Source of the DNA: Halieaceae bacterium
Lineage (GTDB): Bacteria > Pseudomonadota > Gammaproteobacteria > Pseudomonadales > Halieaceae
Assembly (NCBI GenBank): GCA_018666295.1
Contig: JABIZW010000057.1
Location: forward strand, 1 to 5,171
Length of the DNA stretch: 5,171 nucleotides
Direction of reading: 5' to 3'
The notes beneath the pieces were generated by a model. That model saw nothing but the letters and a program-made list of their open reading frames with translations. It was not told where the DNA came from and did not search any database. How positions within the stretch are numbered: position 1 is the stretch's first letter; every line of letters begins with the position of its first letter. Made by a program: the position numbers and the translations under genes. This document shows positions 4,268 to 5,171 of the stretch, one piece after another.

Positions 4268-5171
4268 CTACACTTGAAGTAGAAGGTGTTCGCGCTCCCA
4301 GGAGCTAATCACCCGGTTAAACTCCTCGAACTCGTCTAGCTTCACTGCGGCGTAGGCTTGTAAAAACAAATCCCCTATCACGCGTGACAAGTCATCATTT
4401 CCATTAAGGCGCCTAACCGCCTCCTCGAGCGACCGTGCGACTTCGATATTATCGTCATTAGCGGTCCCCTGATGTGGCGCTGTGGGCTGAAGCTTGTGCT
4501 CCAAGCCGAGCAACCCACTTGCCAGCGAGGCAGCGATTGCAAGATAAGGGTTTGCATCAGCACCGGGAAATCGATTTTCGACGCGTCGATTATCAGGCGT
4601 ACTGTCGGGCACGCGAAACGCCGTTGTGCGATTGTCGTAGCCCCAACTCAGGTTAATGGGTGCTGAGATATCCGGAGCGAGACGACGATAAGAGTTCACG
4701 TTTGGCGCATAAAAACTAATCAAGTCCGGCGTATAACGTTGCAGTCCGGCGATGTAGTGCATGAGTTCAGCGGTGGGCTCATCGTCCGGGCCATTGAAAA
4801 TATTCTTTCCCGTTTCAAGCGATAAGATACTTTGGTGGATATGAAGCGCCGAACCCGGCTCTTTTTGCATGGGCTTGGCCATAAAGGTGGCATACATATT
4901 ATGGCGCTGCGCCGTCTCACGGACGGTTCGCTTAAAGACAAAGACCTGGTCTGCCATGTCCAAGGGGTCGCCATGATTAAAGTTAATTTCAAGCTGCGCG
5001 GCACCGTTTTCATGGATGAGGGTATCAACGTCCAGCGCCTGTGCGTTCGCAAAGTCGTACATGTCCTCGACAAAGTCTTCAAACTCTGCAACGGCGTCGA
5101 TGCTAAAGGACATTCGCGCGACTTCTCGGCGCCCTGACCGCCCTTTGGGGGGCATAAGCTCGTAGTCTGGG
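4268..5171 (-). CDS. Glutamine synthetase family protein, probably gamma-glutamylpolyamine synthetase (partial)
   Basis: This is the C-terminal 300 codons of a type I glutamine-synthetase-fold ligase; the reading frame is open to the right edge, so the ATG at 5155 is internal and about a third of the protein is missing. Visible motifs are HENGAAQLEINF (metal-binding glutamates), DQVFVFKRTVRE, ATFMAKPM, GSALHIHQS (catalytic-site histidines), NSYRRLAPD, SAPINLSWGYDNRTTAFRVP (ATP and glutamate binding), RVENRFPGADANPYLA and the C-terminal ISSWEREHLLLQV. FMAKPM and the SSWERE tail resemble PuuA/PauA-type enzymes, which ligate glutamate to putrescine or other polyamines at the cost of ATP in polyamine catabolism, rather than nitrogen-assimilating GlnA. 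Substrate is inferred, since N-terminal determinants are absent. It probably forms an operon with the downstream membrane protein. Its promoter is not in the window. Confidence 0.9.
   Translation of the reverse strand, partial: PDYELMPPKGRSGRREVARMSFSIDAVAEFEDFVEDMYDFANAQALDVDTLIHENGAAQLEINFNHGDPLDMADQVFVFKRTVRETAQRHNMYATFMAKPMQKEPGSALHIHQSILSLETGKNIFNGPDDEPTAELMHYIAGLQRYTPDLISFYAPNVNSYRRLAPDISAPINLSWGYDNRTTAFRVPDSTPDNRRVENRFPGADANPYLAIAASLASGLLGLEHKLQPTAPHQGTANDDNIEVARSLEEAVRRLNGNDDLSRVIGDLFLQAYAAVKLDEFEEFNRVISSWEREHLLLQV

Overview
The window looks chromosomal and gammaproteobacterial. The TonB-dependent receptor, the GcvT, the PuuA-type glutamine synthetase and the HNH protein all have the sequence style of marine gammaproteobacteria of the OM60/NOR5 (Halieaceae) kind. 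That placement is an impression from protein sequences, not a database result. No tRNA, rRNA, insertion sequence or CRISPR array is visible. Codon and base use look even across the window, so nothing suggests recent transfer.

Layout. (1) Positions 1-618, minus strand: the first 206 codons of a TonB-dependent outer-membrane receptor with signal peptide, TonB box and plug. (2) 619-830: a divergent promoter region. (3) 837-1388, plus: a small HNH nuclease. (4) 1420-2526, minus: gcvT, the T protein of the glycine cleavage system, with a TTG start behind a full AGGAGG site; it is tail-to-tail with the HNH gene. (5) 2611-3138, plus: a shikimate-kinase-like P-loop kinase, divergent from gcvT, that departs from the family at the glycine-rich loop and the lid. 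(6) 3139-3410: a non-coding interval that is the most interesting part of the window. (7) 3411-4244 and 4268-5171, both minus: an unrecognised six-helix membrane protein 23 bp downstream of a gamma-glutamylpolyamine (PuuA-type) glutamine synthetase, probably one operon. The 5' end of the synthetase gene lies outside the window.

The hidden system. At 3209-3225 there is a near-perfect sigma-54 promoter (TTGGCAC, 5 bp, TTGCA; GG-N10-GC). Three copies of GGACACRT lie upstream at 20- and 21-bp spacing, on one face of the helix, where an enhancer-binding activator would sit. About 12 bp downstream of the -12 element begins a 12-bp perfect inverted repeat (3237-3248 with 3285-3296). It encloses two adjacent small hairpins, and each presents the same five-base loop, AGGAC. 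Together this looks like a sigma-54-controlled structured small RNA. The twin GGA loops, 19 nt apart, resemble a minimal binding site for a CsrA/RsmA dimer. No annotated-size protein gene is served by this promoter. The RNA would run convergently toward the synthetase/membrane-protein operon, so an antisense role is also possible. The promoter, the repeats and the inverted repeats are seen directly; the RNA and its partner protein are inference.
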